From Mycolicibacterium senegalense (GTDB lineage Bacteria > Actinomycetota > Actinomycetes > Mycobacteriales > Mycobacteriaceae), in contig NZ_CP081000.1 in assembly GCF_019645875.1 (NCBI RefSeq), positions 5,330,417-5,394,416 on the forward strand: a stretch of DNA of 64,000 bases, read 5' to 3'. Under the pieces are notes generated by a model. The model saw only the letters and a program-made list of their open reading frames with translations, ran no database searches and had not been told where the DNA came from. Positions 16,956 to 25,497 of this stretch are shown here, piece by piece. Both the position numbers and the translations under genes were made by a program. Within the stretch, counting starts at the first letter, position 1; each line of letters begins with the position of its first letter.

Positions 16956-18280
16956 GCCGCGGCCCGTTGCAGGTCGGCAGCGTCGATCTCGGCCAGGTCC
17001 GCACCCTTGGTCTCGCGGGTGAACGCCAACGCGATCAGCGTCACCAGCGCGGCCAGGGCCAGATACACCGCGATCGGCACCGACGAGGTGTAGGTCTTCA
17101 ACAACCACACCGCGATGATCGGCGCCAGTGATCCGGCGGCGATCGAGGTGACCTGATAGCCCAGAGAGACACCGGAATAACGCATCCGGGTCGGGAACAT
17201 CTCGGACATCAGGGCGGGCTGCGGCGCATACATCAGGGCATGGATCACCAGTCCCAGCGAGATGGCCCCGATTACCGGAAGATATTGGCCGCTGTCCATC
17301 ATCGGGTAGGCGAAGAAGCCCCAGCAGGCCGCACCGACGGCACCGAGGAAGTACACCGGGCGGCGCCCGTACCGGTCGGACAGCGCCCCGACCGCCGGGA
17401 TGGCCACCAGGTGCGCCGTGTGCGCGATGAGCAGCCACCACAGGATGTCGCTGGTGTCGGAGTGCACGTGCTCCTTGAGGTAGGTGATCGAGAAGGTGAC
17501 CACCAGGTAGTACATGATGTTCTCGCCGAATCGAAGGCCCATCGCGGTGAACACGCCGCGCGGGTAGCGCTTGAGTACCTCGATCGCGCTGAAAGAGCTG
17601 GCCTTGATCTGTTCTGCTTCTTGTTGGGCCGCAACGAAAATCGGCGCGTCGGTCACCTTGGTCCGGATGTAGTAGCCGATCAGCACCACCACGGCCGACA
17701 GCCAGAACGCCACGCGCCAACCCCACGACAGGAACGCCGCGTCGCTGAGAGATCCGTTGAGCACCAGCAGCACGACGGTGGCCAGCATGTTGCCCACCGG
17801 CACGCCGGCCTGCGGCCAACTCGCCCAGAAGCCACGCGAATGGTTCGGGCTGTGTTCGGCGACCAGCAGGACCGCTCCGCCCCACTCACCGCCGACGGCG
17901 AAACCCTGCAGGAAACGCAGGATTATCAGCAGGATGGGAGCCAGATAGCCGATCTGGCCGAAAGTCGGCAGGCAACCCATCAGGAACGTGGCCAGGCCGA
18001 CGAGGATCAGGCTGAACTGCAGCAGCTTCTTGCGGCCGAACTTATCGCCGTAGTGCCCGAACACAATGCCGCCGAGCGGGCGGGCCAGGAAACCGATGGC
18101 GTAGGTGCCGAAGGCCGCCATGATGGCGTCCAATTCGTTGCCGCCCGCCGGGAAGAACAGCTTGTTGAAAACCAGTGTGGCCGCGGTGCCGTAGAGGAAG
18201 AACTCGTACCACTCGACCACCGTGCCCGCCATCGAGGCGGCGACGACACGGCGCAGACCGGTCGCGTTGGGCGCGTTCAT
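16952..18280 (-). CDS. MFS transporter, metabolite:H+ symporter (MHS) family
   Basis: A 442-residue transporter with about twelve membrane helices. It shows the MHS-type motifs GTVVEWYEFFLYG near residue 20, GHYGDKFGRKKLL in the loop between helices 2 and 3, RFLQGFAVGGEWGGAVLLVAEH in helix 4, and a second-half loop GALSDRYGRRPVYF. As first gene of the operon with hydroxybutyrate dehydrogenase and aacS, it probably imports 3-hydroxybutyrate, acetoacetate or a related short acid. It is divergent from a LysR-family regulator across a 131-base gap. Confidence 0.9.
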   Translation of the reverse strand: MNAPNATGLRRVVAASMAGTVVEWYEFFLYGTAATLVFNKLFFPAGGNELDAIMAAFGTYAIGFLARPLGGIVFGHYGDKFGRKKLLQFSLILVGLATFLMGCLPTFGQIGYLAPILLIILRFLQGFAVGGEWGGAVLLVAEHSPNHSRGFWASWPQAGVPVGNMLATVVLLVLNGSLSDAAFLSWGWRVAFWLSAVVVLIGYYIRTKVTDAPIFVAAQQEAEQIKASSFSAIEVLKRYPRGVFTAMGLRFGENIMYYLVVTFSITYLKEHVHSDTSDILWWLLIAHTAHLVAIPAVGALSDRYGRRPVYFLGAVGAACWGFFAYPMMDSGQYLPVIGAISLGLVIHALMYAPQPALMSEMFPTRMRYSGVSLGYQVTSIAAGSLAPIIAVWLLKTYTSSVPIAVYLALAALVTLIALAFTRETKGADLAEIDAADLQRAAA

Positions 18281-18394
18281 CTGCGGCTCCTTATGACTTG
18301 GACCATCCGTTCAGGGGACTGTGACGCCCCTTACAGCATTGGTGAGTATTCATGCACGTCGATCGGTCCGCAATGGGTAAAACCGCACCAACAG

Positions 18395-18410
18395 TCTGCA
18401 AAAATGCAGA
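18395..18410. promoter_or_regulatory. Perfect palindrome, likely LysR-type operator
   Basis: TCTGCA-AAAA-TGCAGA is a perfect interrupted palindrome in the divergent region between the transporter operon and the LysR gene. It ends one base before the ATG at 18412, fitting autoregulation of the regulator. If the regulator starts at 18352 or 18373 the site lies inside its coding region. Confidence 0.6.
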
Positions 18411-18411
18411 A

Positions 18412-19323
18412 ATGGACGGTGTGCGACGACCCGGGCGTCCCAGTGCGGACGATCTCCTCGTGCTCCTGGCCGTCGGCCGGTCCGGGCGCTACACCGCCGC
18501 GGCCGACGAACTCGGCATCAACCACACCACGATCTCGCGACGCGTCGCCGCGCTCGAGCAGGCCCTCGGAGGCCGGGTGCTGACCCGGGCCGGCGGTGGA
18601 TGGGAACTCACCGAACTCGGCCGTGACGCTTTGGCCGCCGCCGAAGCCGTCGAGTCCGCGGTGTCATCTCTCGGCGGCACCGGCGCCCGCCAACTCGAAG
18701 GCGTGGTCCGGATCTCGGCGACCGACGGCTTCAGCGCCTATATCGCTGCACCCGCGGCGGCCCAGGTGCAGCGTCGTCACCCACGCCTGGCAGTCGAGAT
18801 CGTCACCGCCACCCGACGGGCGTCCCAGCAGCGTTCGAGCCTCGACCTCGAGATCGTCGTGGGCGCGCCGCAGGTGCGACGCGCCGAAGCGATTCGCCTC
18901 GGCGACTACTGCCTCGGCTTGTACGGGGCGCGGGACTATCTCGCTGAGCACGGCACCCCCGAGAGCGTCGCCGACCTGGCCCGCTTTCCGCTGGTCTACT
19001 TCATCGACTCGATGCTGCAGGTCGACGATCTCGACATGGCCACCAGTTTCGCGCCGGCCATGCGCGAATCGGTGACGTCCACGAACGTGTTCGTTCACGT
19101 CGAGGCCACCCGGGCGGCGGCCGGGCTGGGCCTGCTGCCGTGTTTCATGGCCGACCGGCACGAGGACCTCGTGCGGGTGCTGCCCGCGGAACTGACCGTT
19201 CGACTGAGTTACTGGCTGGTGGCGCGGGCCGAGACGTTGCGCCGCCCCGTAGTGGCCGCTGTCGTCGAGGCGATTCACGACCGGATGGCCGACCAGCAGG
19301 ACGTGCTGCTGGGCATTCGCTGA
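18412..19323 (+). CDS. LysR-family transcriptional regulator
   Basis: A 303-residue regulator from ATG 18412. The N-terminal helix-turn-helix reads RYTAAADELGINHTTISRRVAALEQALG with the usual GGRVLTRAGGGWELTELG wing, followed by a periplasmic-binding-protein-like effector domain (residues about 95-295). ATGs at 18352 and 18373 extend it N-terminally; none has a clear ribosome binding site. Divergent placement beside the transporter/hydroxybutyrate dehydrogenase/aacS operon suggests it controls ketone-body use. Confidence 0.88.
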   Translation: MDGVRRPGRPSADDLLVLLAVGRSGRYTAAADELGINHTTISRRVAALEQALGGRVLTRAGGGWELTELGRDALAAAEAVESAVSSLGGTGARQLEGVVRISATDGFSAYIAAPAAAQVQRRHPRLAVEIVTATRRASQQRSSLDLEIVVGAPQVRRAEAIRLGDYCLGLYGARDYLAEHGTPESVADLARFPLVYFIDSMLQVDDLDMATSFAPAMRESVTSTNVFVHVEATRAAAGLGLLPCFMADRHEDLVRVLPAELTVRLSYWLVARAETLRRPVVAAVVEAIHDRMADQQDVLLGIR

Positions 19324-19338
19324 TGCAGAGTAAGGGGC

Positions 19339-20109
19339 ATGCCATTCATCGAGCACGATCGCGGGCGGGCCTACTACCGGCACTGGGCGACACCCCAGCC
19401 GCGCGCAGCCGTCATCTTCCTGCACGGATTCGGTGAGCACACCGGCGTCTACCACCGCTACGGATTCGCGCTCAATGCCGCCGGCATCGACCTGTGGGCT
19501 GTCGACCAGTTCGGGCATGGCCTGACTGCCGGTGCCCGGGGAGACTTCGGAACGATCGAGGACAGTTCGTCGCTGGCCGAGGCACTGACCGCGCTCGCCG
19601 AGCAGACGACCCCGGGTATTCCGCTGGTGGCACAAGGACATTCGTTCGGCTCGGTGGTGACCCTGTTCCGGTTGCTGAGCGATCCCGACCGGTACCGGGC
19701 GGGCGTCATCTCGGGCGCGCCGCTGGTGCCCATCCCCGAGATGCTCGACGCGGACACGTCTTTGGATTTGGACCCGACGTGGCTGTCGTCGGATCCGTTC
19801 TACCTGGACAGTCTGGAGAACGACCCGCTGGCCTTCGTCGACGCCGACGGCGCCGCCCTGACCCGTGAGCTTGACCGAGCCTGGGACCGGTTCGGCGCCG
19901 AGCTGCCCAAACTCACGGTACCCACCCTGGCGCTGCATGGTTCGGCCGATGTGATCGCCCCGGCCGGTGCGGTGAAAGCCTATGCCGAACAGATAGAACC
20001 GTTGCAGTTCAAGGAGTTTCCCGGCGGCAAGCACGACATCCTCAACGAGACCGTGCACCGAGAGGTCGCCGCCGACATCGTGGGGTTCATCGACGCACAG
20101 GTCGGCTAA
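19339..20109 (+). CDS. Alpha/beta hydrolase (monoacylglycerol lipase-like)
   Basis: A 256-residue Hydrolase_4/lysophospholipase-type protein. The oxyanion strand is IFLHGFGEHTGVYHRY, the nucleophile elbow GHSFGSVV, and the acid/base pair lies in LHGSADVIAPAGA and GGKHDILNE. It has no signal peptide, so is probably cytosolic. It follows the LysR gene by 15 bases and may share its transcript. It overlaps the convergent TetR gene by four bases. Substrate probably a short ester or monoglyceride; not determined. Confidence 0.87.
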   Translation: MPFIEHDRGRAYYRHWATPQPRAAVIFLHGFGEHTGVYHRYGFALNAAGIDLWAVDQFGHGLTAGARGDFGTIEDSSSLAEALTALAEQTTPGIPLVAQGHSFGSVVTLFRLLSDPDRYRAGVISGAPLVPIPEMLDADTSLDLDPTWLSSDPFYLDSLENDPLAFVDADGAALTRELDRAWDRFGAELPKLTVPTLALHGSADVIAPAGAVKAYAEQIEPLQFKEFPGGKHDILNETVHREVAADIVGFIDAQVG

Positions 20110-20678
20110 CGCCGCGCGTCGTAACCCGCGGTGAGCCAGTAGACGGTCCGGTCGAGGCTGGGCAGGATCTCGGTGATCTCGATCTCGCCCGCGGTGAACC
20201 GGCCGACCAAACCGAACACCAGGCTGGTGATGATGGTGTCGATGTCGTGCACGAAGTCTTCGTCGATGCCGGTCAGGATGGACAGGCCGGCAGGCACCAC
20301 CGCGTCGAGCCCGCGCCGCACCAGGCGGTCGCCGCCGGGCGCCGCCCTGGCCCGGGAGTATGCCCTGAGCATGTCGGGGTGTTTCTCCCATGGCTCGAAG
20401 ATGGTGCGAAACATCCGCATCATCGCCTCATAGAGAGACTCCCCCGGCTCACGTGTCTGCCCGGCAAGCCCGGAGTACCGGTTCTCGGCCATCCACGAAT
20501 CGAGCGCGGTGAGAATCAACTCGTCGCGGGTGGAGTACCGCTTGTAGATCGTCGCCAGCGACGTCTTGGCCCGCCGCGCCACCTCACGCAACTGCACCGC
20601 TTCGTAGCCCTCGGTTTCGAGGAGCTCGACGACGATGTCGAGGATCCGATCACGCTCTTCTGTCACTGTTGGAAACAC
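20106..20678 (-). CDS. TetR-family repressor
   Basis: A 190-residue TetR regulator. The N-terminal HTH is LREVARRAKTSLATIYKRYSTRDELILTAL, followed by a KstR-like C-terminal helical domain with EPWEKHPDMLRAYSRARAAPGG. The GTG at 20678 is used; a GTG at 20666 is possible. It is divergent from the SDR-SDR-CMD-ALDH operon, with two related palindromes between them, so it probably represses both itself and that operon. The ligand is probably a catabolite or acyl-CoA of the operon. Confidence 0.88.
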   Translation of the reverse strand: MFPTVTEERDRILDIVVELLETEGYEAVQLREVARRAKTSLATIYKRYSTRDELILTALDSWMAENRYSGLAGQTREPGESLYEAMMRMFRTIFEPWEKHPDMLRAYSRARAAPGGDRLVRRGLDAVVPAGLSILTGIDEDFVHDIDTIITSLVFGLVGRFTAGEIEITEILPSLDRTVYWLTAGYDARR

Positions 20679-20693
20679 CCTTGCCGCCGGAGA

Positions 20694-20730
20694 GTAACCA
20701 CGTTACCGTACCGCTGTAACACGGTTACAG
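20694..20730. promoter_or_regulatory. Twin TetR operators
   Basis: Two palindromes with the same arms and a 3-base spacer: GTAAC-CAC-GTTAC (20694-20706) and CTGTAAC-ACG-GTTACAG (20714-20730). Their centres are 22 bp apart, about two helical turns, so two dimers would bind the same face. The spacer differs from the 2-base spacer of KstR boxes. Confidence 0.75.
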
Positions 20731-20751
20731 CCATTCGGCGAAGCGAGGATC

Positions 20752-21582
20752 ATGGGAAATCTGGACGGAAAAGTCGCCTTCATCACCGGGGTAGCCCGAG
20801 GCCAGGGGCGCAGTCACGCAGTGACGCTTGCAGAGCAAGGCGCGGCGATCATCGGCGTGGACATCTGCGCGGATATCGCATCCAACCCGTACCCGATGGC
20901 CAGCCGCGACGAGCTCGACGAGACCGTCGCCCTGGTTGAAGCGGCCGGCGGCAAGATGCTCGGATCGGTGGCCGACGTACGCGACTTCCATGCCGTCAAG
21001 AGCGCACTCGATGCCGGTGTCGAGCAGTTCGGCCGGCTGGACATCGTGCTCGCCAATGCCGGCGTCGCCCCCACCGCATTCCGCGAAGTGACCATCGAAG
21101 AAGACCTCGAGATGTGGAACGATGCGGTCGGCGTCAACCTGGTCGGCTCCTTCCACACCGCGAAGGCCGCCATTCCCCACCTCATCGCAGGCGGACGTGG
21201 CGGGTCGATCGTCTTCACCAGTTCCACCGCTGGGCTGCGCGGCTTCGGCGGCATGCAGGGCGGCGGACTGGGCTATGCGGCGTCCAAGCACGGCATCGTC
21301 GGGCTGATGCGCACCCTGGCCAATGCCCTTGCCCCGCACAGCATCCGGGTCAACACGGTGCACCCCACCGCGGTGAACACCATGATGGCCGTCAACCCGG
21401 CCATGACGGCATTCCTGGAGCACTACCCCGACGGCGGTCCGCACCTGCAGAACCCGATGCCAGTGTCACTGCTGGAACCGCAAGACATCAGCGCGACGAT
21501 CAGCTACCTGGTCTCCGACGCTGCCAAATACGTCACCGGGGTCACCCTCCCCGTCGACGCCGGCTTCACGAACAAGCTCTGA
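20752..21582 (+). CDS. Mycofactocin-coupled SDR family oxidoreductase
   Basis: A 276-residue SDR. TGVARGQGRSHAV is the cofactor loop, and the insertion after the second strand (VDICADIASNPYPMASRDELDETVALVE) is typical of the mycofactocin-dependent carveol-dehydrogenase-like group. LANAG and the catalytic YAASKHG follow. In this group NAD is thought to stay bound and be recycled by mycofactocin, not by free exchange. First gene of a four-gene operon under the twin palindromes. Probable substrate: a secondary alcohol. Confidence 0.88.
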   Translation: MGNLDGKVAFITGVARGQGRSHAVTLAEQGAAIIGVDICADIASNPYPMASRDELDETVALVEAAGGKMLGSVADVRDFHAVKSALDAGVEQFGRLDIVLANAGVAPTAFREVTIEEDLEMWNDAVGVNLVGSFHTAKAAIPHLIAGGRGGSIVFTSSTAGLRGFGGMQGGGLGYAASKHGIVGLMRTLANALAPHSIRVNTVHPTAVNTMMAVNPAMTAFLEHYPDGGPHLQNPMPVSLLEPQDISATISYLVSDAAKYVTGVTLPVDAGFTNKL

Positions 21583-22382
21583 TGGGGCGTGTCAGCGGCA
21601 AGCGCGTGCTGATCACCGGCGCAGCACGCGGCATGGGCCGAAGCCACGCGGTACGTCTGGCCGAAGAAGGCGCCGATGTCATCCTCGTCGACATCTGCGA
21701 ATCGTTGCCCGAAGTGGAGTATCCACTCGCCAGCCGCGACGACTTGGACGAAACCGCCCGCCTGGTCGAGAAGCACGGCCGTCAAGCCCTGACCTATGTG
21801 GTCGACGTGCGCAACGGTGCGGCATTGAGCGCCGCCGTCGCCGACGGAGTCGAGAAGCTGGGCGGCCTGGATGCCTCCGTCGCGAACGCCGGAGTCCTGA
21901 CCGCGGGCACCTGGGACACCACCACCGCCGAGCAGTGGCGCACCGTCGTGGACGTGAACCTGATCGGCACCTGGAACACCTGCGCGGCCGCACTGCCGCA
22001 CCTGGTGGAACGCGGCGGCAGCCTGATCAACGTCAGTTCGGTGGCGGGAATCAAGGGCTCGCCACTGCACACGCCCTACACCGCGTCCAAACATGGCGTG
22101 GTGGGCCTCAGCCGTGCCCTGGCCAATGAGCTTGCCGCAGTGAATGTTCGGGTCAACACCGTGCATCCCACCGGCGTGGCCACCGGTCTACGCCCCGAAA
22201 CGCTGCACACCCTGATCCACGACACCCGTCAAGACCTGGGGCCGATCTTCCAGAACGCACTGCCGATCCAGATGACGGACGCCCGCGACATCAGCAATGC
22301 GGTGCTGTTCCTGATCTCCGACGAAGCCCGGCATGTCACCGGGCTGGAGTTCAAGGTCGACGCCGGGGCGACGATCCGATGA
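21582..22382 (+). CDS. Mycofactocin-coupled SDR family oxidoreductase, second copy
   Basis: A 266-residue SDR, starting at the ATG that overlaps the previous stop (TGATG). It keeps TGAARGMGRSHAV, the characteristic insert VDICESLPEVEYPLASRDDL, SVANAG and YTASKHGVVGLS, ending EFKVDAGATIR. It is related to the gene before it and probably arose by tandem duplication, perhaps acting on the next alcohol or the other stereoisomer. The frame that begins at 21114 lies inside the first SDR and is not used. Confidence 0.86.
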   Translation: MGRVSGKRVLITGAARGMGRSHAVRLAEEGADVILVDICESLPEVEYPLASRDDLDETARLVEKHGRQALTYVVDVRNGAALSAAVADGVEKLGGLDASVANAGVLTAGTWDTTTAEQWRTVVDVNLIGTWNTCAAALPHLVERGGSLINVSSVAGIKGSPLHTPYTASKHGVVGLSRALANELAAVNVRVNTVHPTGVATGLRPETLHTLIHDTRQDLGPIFQNALPIQMTDARDISNAVLFLISDEARHVTGLEFKVDAGATIR

Positions 22383-23176
22383 CCGCCTCCGACACCCGGA
22401 CCGAGCGCGGTAGGCGCGAGTTCGCCGAGGTGATGACGTTCGCCGCTCCCTCCGACATCAGTCCGGCCACAGCGAACCTCATCGACTTCGTGTTCGCCGA
22501 GGTCTGGCCGCGCACCGCATTGAGCCGCCGGGACCGCCGCTTCGTCACGTTGCCCTGCGTAGCGGCGGCCGACGCCGAAGGACCGCTGCGCGATCACGTC
22601 TACGCGGCACTCAACAGCGGTGACTTGTCGATTGTCGAAATGCGGGAAACGGTCCTGCATTTCGCGGTGTACTCCGGCTGGCCCAAAGCCTCGCGGTTCA
22701 ACATGATGGTCGACGAACAGTGGGACCGCATTCACCGCGAACGGGGATCGACCCCGCCCGCACCCGAACCGTTGCTGCCGCTGCCGACGCCGAGCGAACC
22801 GGAGGAGCGGCTGGTCTGCGGCGAGCAGTCGTTCCGGGACATCAACTGCATCCCGTTCGCTCCGACCCGGGACAATCCGTACTCGGGCGCGGGCATCCTC
22901 AACTTCGTGTTCGGGGAGATGTGGCTGCGGCCCGGACTCGGCATGAAGGAACGCCGCCTGGTGACGGTGGCCTGCGTGGCTTTCCAAGATGCGCCGCTGC
23001 CGATCCTCAGCCACGTCTATGCCGCGCTGAAGAGCCGCGATGTCTCGTTCGAGGAAATGGACGAGCTGGCCCTGCATTTCGCGGCCTACTACGGCTGGCC
23101 CAAAGCCGCGAACCTCAACCAGGTGATCGGCGAGCAGAAGCAGCGGGTCTTGCAGGAATGGGAAGCCGAGGCGTGA
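22379..23176 (+). CDS. Tandem carboxymuconolactone decarboxylase-like (CMD) protein
   Basis: A 265-residue protein made of two related halves, about residues 15-120 and 150-255. Each has an F(A/V)FxExWxRxxLxxRxRRxVT segment followed by HVYAALxSxD and LHFAxYxGWPKA, the CMD fold without an obvious CxxC redox pair. Overlaps on both sides (ATGA and GTGA) put it in the operon. Such double CMD proteins occur in catabolic clusters; lactone opening or decarboxylation is a guess here. Confidence 0.83.
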   Translation: MTASDTRTERGRREFAEVMTFAAPSDISPATANLIDFVFAEVWPRTALSRRDRRFVTLPCVAAADAEGPLRDHVYAALNSGDLSIVEMRETVLHFAVYSGWPKASRFNMMVDEQWDRIHRERGSTPPAPEPLLPLPTPSEPEERLVCGEQSFRDINCIPFAPTRDNPYSGAGILNFVFGEMWLRPGLGMKERRLVTVACVAFQDAPLPILSHVYAALKSRDVSFEEMDELALHFAAYYGWPKAANLNQVIGEQKQRVLQEWEAEA

Positions 23177-24549
23177 TCTTCGAGCACATCTATCCGGCCA
23201 CCGGGCAGCCGAACGGGACGGTGACACTGGCCGGTCCGGCCGAGATCGACGAAGCAGTCCAGGCTGCGGCGAAAGCACAGCGAGAATGGGTCTCACTGAC
23301 CGTCGACCGGCGCCGGGATCTGCTGATCGGCTTGGCCGACGTGGTGCACGAGCACCTCGACGAGCTGGCGAAGCTCAACGTGGACGATTATGCAGTCCCC
23401 ATCTCGTTCGCGGGGACCGCAATACTGCTCGAACGGTTCCTCCGTCATTTCGCGGGCTACGCCGACAAGCCGCACGGGGTGACGACTCCGGTCAACGGAT
23501 CGTTCGACATCAACCTCGTCGAACGTGAGCCGTACGGCGTCGTCGGCGTCCTCACGCCGTGGAACGGCGCCCTGGTGGTCACAGGATCGTGCGTCGCCCC
23601 GGCACTTGCGGCCGGTAACGCCGTCGTCCTCAAACCCTCCGAGCTGGCGCCGTTTGCGGCACTGCGCTTCGGCGAGTTGTGCCTAGAAGCCGGACTGCCC
23701 GAAGGACTGGTCAGCGTCGTCCCCGCCGACGCCGAGGGCGGCGACGCGTTGGTGCGTCATCCCGGGATCGGCAAGATCGCCTTCACCGGCGGCGGTGCTA
23801 CCGCGCGCAAGGTATTACAGGCTGCCGCAACCAATCTCACACCGGTGGTCACTGAGTTGGGCGGAAAATCCGCCAACCTCATCTTCGCCGACGCCGACCT
23901 GGATCTGGCCGCGTCCTTGTCGGCGCATCAGGGACCGCTCATGCAATCCGGACAGAGCTGCGCCTGCGCGAGCCGAATCTTGGTCCACAACAAGGTTTAC
24001 GACGAATTCCTGGCGAGGTTCCTGACCGTGGTCGGTTCGGCCACTATCGGTGATCCGACGGACCCCGCGACCACGTTCGGTCCGGTGATCAGTCAGGCCG
24101 CGGCCGACCGGATCCTGGCCGCCGTCGATACCGCGGTGTCCAGTGGTGCGGGGGAATTGTTGTTGGGCGGCAAGCGGATCGATTGCCAGGGCTACTACGT
24201 CCAGCCGACGGTATTCGGCGATGTGGACAATTCCTCGGAACTCGCGCAACTGGAGACCTTCGGGCCGGTGGTGTCGGTGATGCGGTTCGATGACGAGGAG
24301 GAGGCGGTGCGGATCGCCAACGACACCCCGTACGGACTGAACGCATTTGTCCAGACCACCGACCTCAACCGGGCGCACCGGGTGGCCCGGCGACTGGAAT
24401 CCGGTTCGGTGTGGATCAACCAGTTCAGTGACATCGCTCCGCAGGGCCCATACGGCGGCTACAAGCAGAGCGGCGCGGGGCGGACCGGCGGGATCGAGGG
24501 CCTCGACGAATTCCGGCAGGTGAAGAACATCCGCATCGCAGTGCGCTGA
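23173..24549 (+). CDS. NAD(P)-dependent aldehyde dehydrogenase
   Basis: A 458-residue aldehyde dehydrogenase from the GTG at 23173. It has the TPWNGALVV entry segment, the FTGGGATARKVL cofactor loop, catalytic Glu in ELGGKSANLIF, and catalytic Cys in SGQSCACASR. The C-terminus has GPYGGYKQSGAGRTGG. It is the last gene of the TetR-controlled operon, so the pathway goes alcohol, ketone or aldehyde, acid. The open frame back to 22720 is inside the CMD gene and is rejected. Confidence 0.92.
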   Translation: MIFEHIYPATGQPNGTVTLAGPAEIDEAVQAAAKAQREWVSLTVDRRRDLLIGLADVVHEHLDELAKLNVDDYAVPISFAGTAILLERFLRHFAGYADKPHGVTTPVNGSFDINLVEREPYGVVGVLTPWNGALVVTGSCVAPALAAGNAVVLKPSELAPFAALRFGELCLEAGLPEGLVSVVPADAEGGDALVRHPGIGKIAFTGGGATARKVLQAAATNLTPVVTELGGKSANLIFADADLDLAASLSAHQGPLMQSGQSCACASRILVHNKVYDEFLARFLTVVGSATIGDPTDPATTFGPVISQAAADRILAAVDTAVSSGAGELLLGGKRIDCQGYYVQPTVFGDVDNSSELAQLETFGPVVSVMRFDDEEEAVRIANDTPYGLNAFVQTTDLNRAHRVARRLESGSVWINQFSDIAPQGPYGGYKQSGAGRTGGIEGLDEFRQVKNIRIAVR

Positions 24550-24631
24550 TTTACGGTCCGGTTGACGTGAGCCAGGCGACACTCCACAATAACCGTCATG
24601 TTCGGTCAAAAATCCACATCGACGGTCAGCC

Positions 24632-25411
24632 GTGCTGCCGGTTGAGCGCCACGAGGCGATCGTCGATGCGGTAGACACCGCCCAGACGATCAGCACGGAC
24701 GAACTCGTCCGCCGCCTCGGGGTGTCGGCCGAGACAGTCCGCCGCGACCTCGCCCTCCTCGAGGAGCGCGGTGCGCTGCGCCGCGTTCACGGCGGCGCCG
24801 CCGCCATCGCCGACCACCGTCCCATCGAGCCGTCCTACTCAGAGCGGACGATGATCCGCCACCAGGCCAAAGCCCAGCTGGCCCGGGTCGCGGCGGGCCT
24901 GCTCGAGAACGGGCAGACCGTGATCATCGACATCGGTACGACGGCCGTGGCCGTCGCCCACGCCATCCCCCGGGGGTTCACCGGAACCGTGATCACCCCG
25001 TCGCTGCCGGTCGCGGTGGAGCTGGCCGACCGCCCCGGAATCCAGCTGCTGGTGGCCGGCGGCCGCGTCCGGGCCGGCGACCTGGCCTGCTCGAACGCCC
25101 ACACCAAAGCGTTCTTCAACGACATCTATGCCGACATCGCACTGCTCGGCTCCGGCGGTGTGGACGCGGCGGCAGGACTCACCGATTTCCATCTCGACGA
25201 GATCGACGTGCGTCGCACGATCATCGCGAACAGTGCGCGCAGCTACATCCTGGCCGACTCGTCCAAGCTCGGACAGGTTGCGCCCTATCGCGTCTGCGAC
25301 CTCAGCGCGGTGGACGGACTGATCACCGACCAGAGCACCGACCCTGCCATCGAAACGGCCTTGAAAGAGACAGGAGGTGTGGTCATGCCGGCGCGGCCGG
25401 CAAGCGCCTGA
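24632..25411 (+). CDS. DeoR-family transcriptional regulator
   Basis: A 259-residue sugar-operon repressor. The N-terminal HTH reads HEAIVDAVDTAQTISTDELVRRLGVS followed by the signature ETVRRDLALLEERGALRRVHGGA. The C-terminal DeoRC sugar-phosphate sensing domain has DIGTTAVAVA, LVAGGRVRAGD, and a late ADSSKLGQVA segment. It starts with GTG at 24632. The gene precedes a permease and an FGGY kinase, so the kinase product is the likely inducer. Confidence 0.9.
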   Translation: MLPVERHEAIVDAVDTAQTISTDELVRRLGVSAETVRRDLALLEERGALRRVHGGAAAIADHRPIEPSYSERTMIRHQAKAQLARVAAGLLENGQTVIIDIGTTAVAVAHAIPRGFTGTVITPSLPVAVELADRPGIQLLVAGGRVRAGDLACSNAHTKAFFNDIYADIALLGSGGVDAAAGLTDFHLDEIDVRRTIIANSARSYILADSSKLGQVAPYRVCDLSAVDGLITDQSTDPAIETALKETGGVVMPARPASA

Positions 25412-25417
25412 AACGGG

Positions 25418-25445
25418 TGCGGGCGACGTTGCAGCGTCGCCCGCA
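25418..25445 (+). terminator. Hairpin between the DeoR gene and the permease
   Basis: A perfect 11-bp stem (TGCGGGCGACG, 6-base loop, complement). It could end the regulator transcript, lower downstream expression, or shield an mRNA processing end. No U-tract follows. Confidence 0.5.
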
Positions 25446-25497
25446 GACCGAGCCATTCCCTCGCGAAACACTCCATTTCCCTCAGAAAGCCCGATCT

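Noticed and set aside
16956..17885. N-terminal extension of the 3-hydroxybutyrate dehydrogenase frame.
   Set aside because: It runs antisense-like through the transporter gene in another frame; the ATG at 16955 with a 4-base overlap gives a complete SDR.
20714..20730. A possible KstR box (TGTAAC...GTTACA).
   Set aside because: The spacer between AAC and GTT is three bases, while KstR sites need two; assigned to the adjacent TetR regulator.
22720..23172. N-terminal extension of the aldehyde dehydrogenase frame.
   Set aside because: It lies in another frame inside the CMD gene and is Arg-rich noise; the GTGA overlap at 23173 gives the usual family length.
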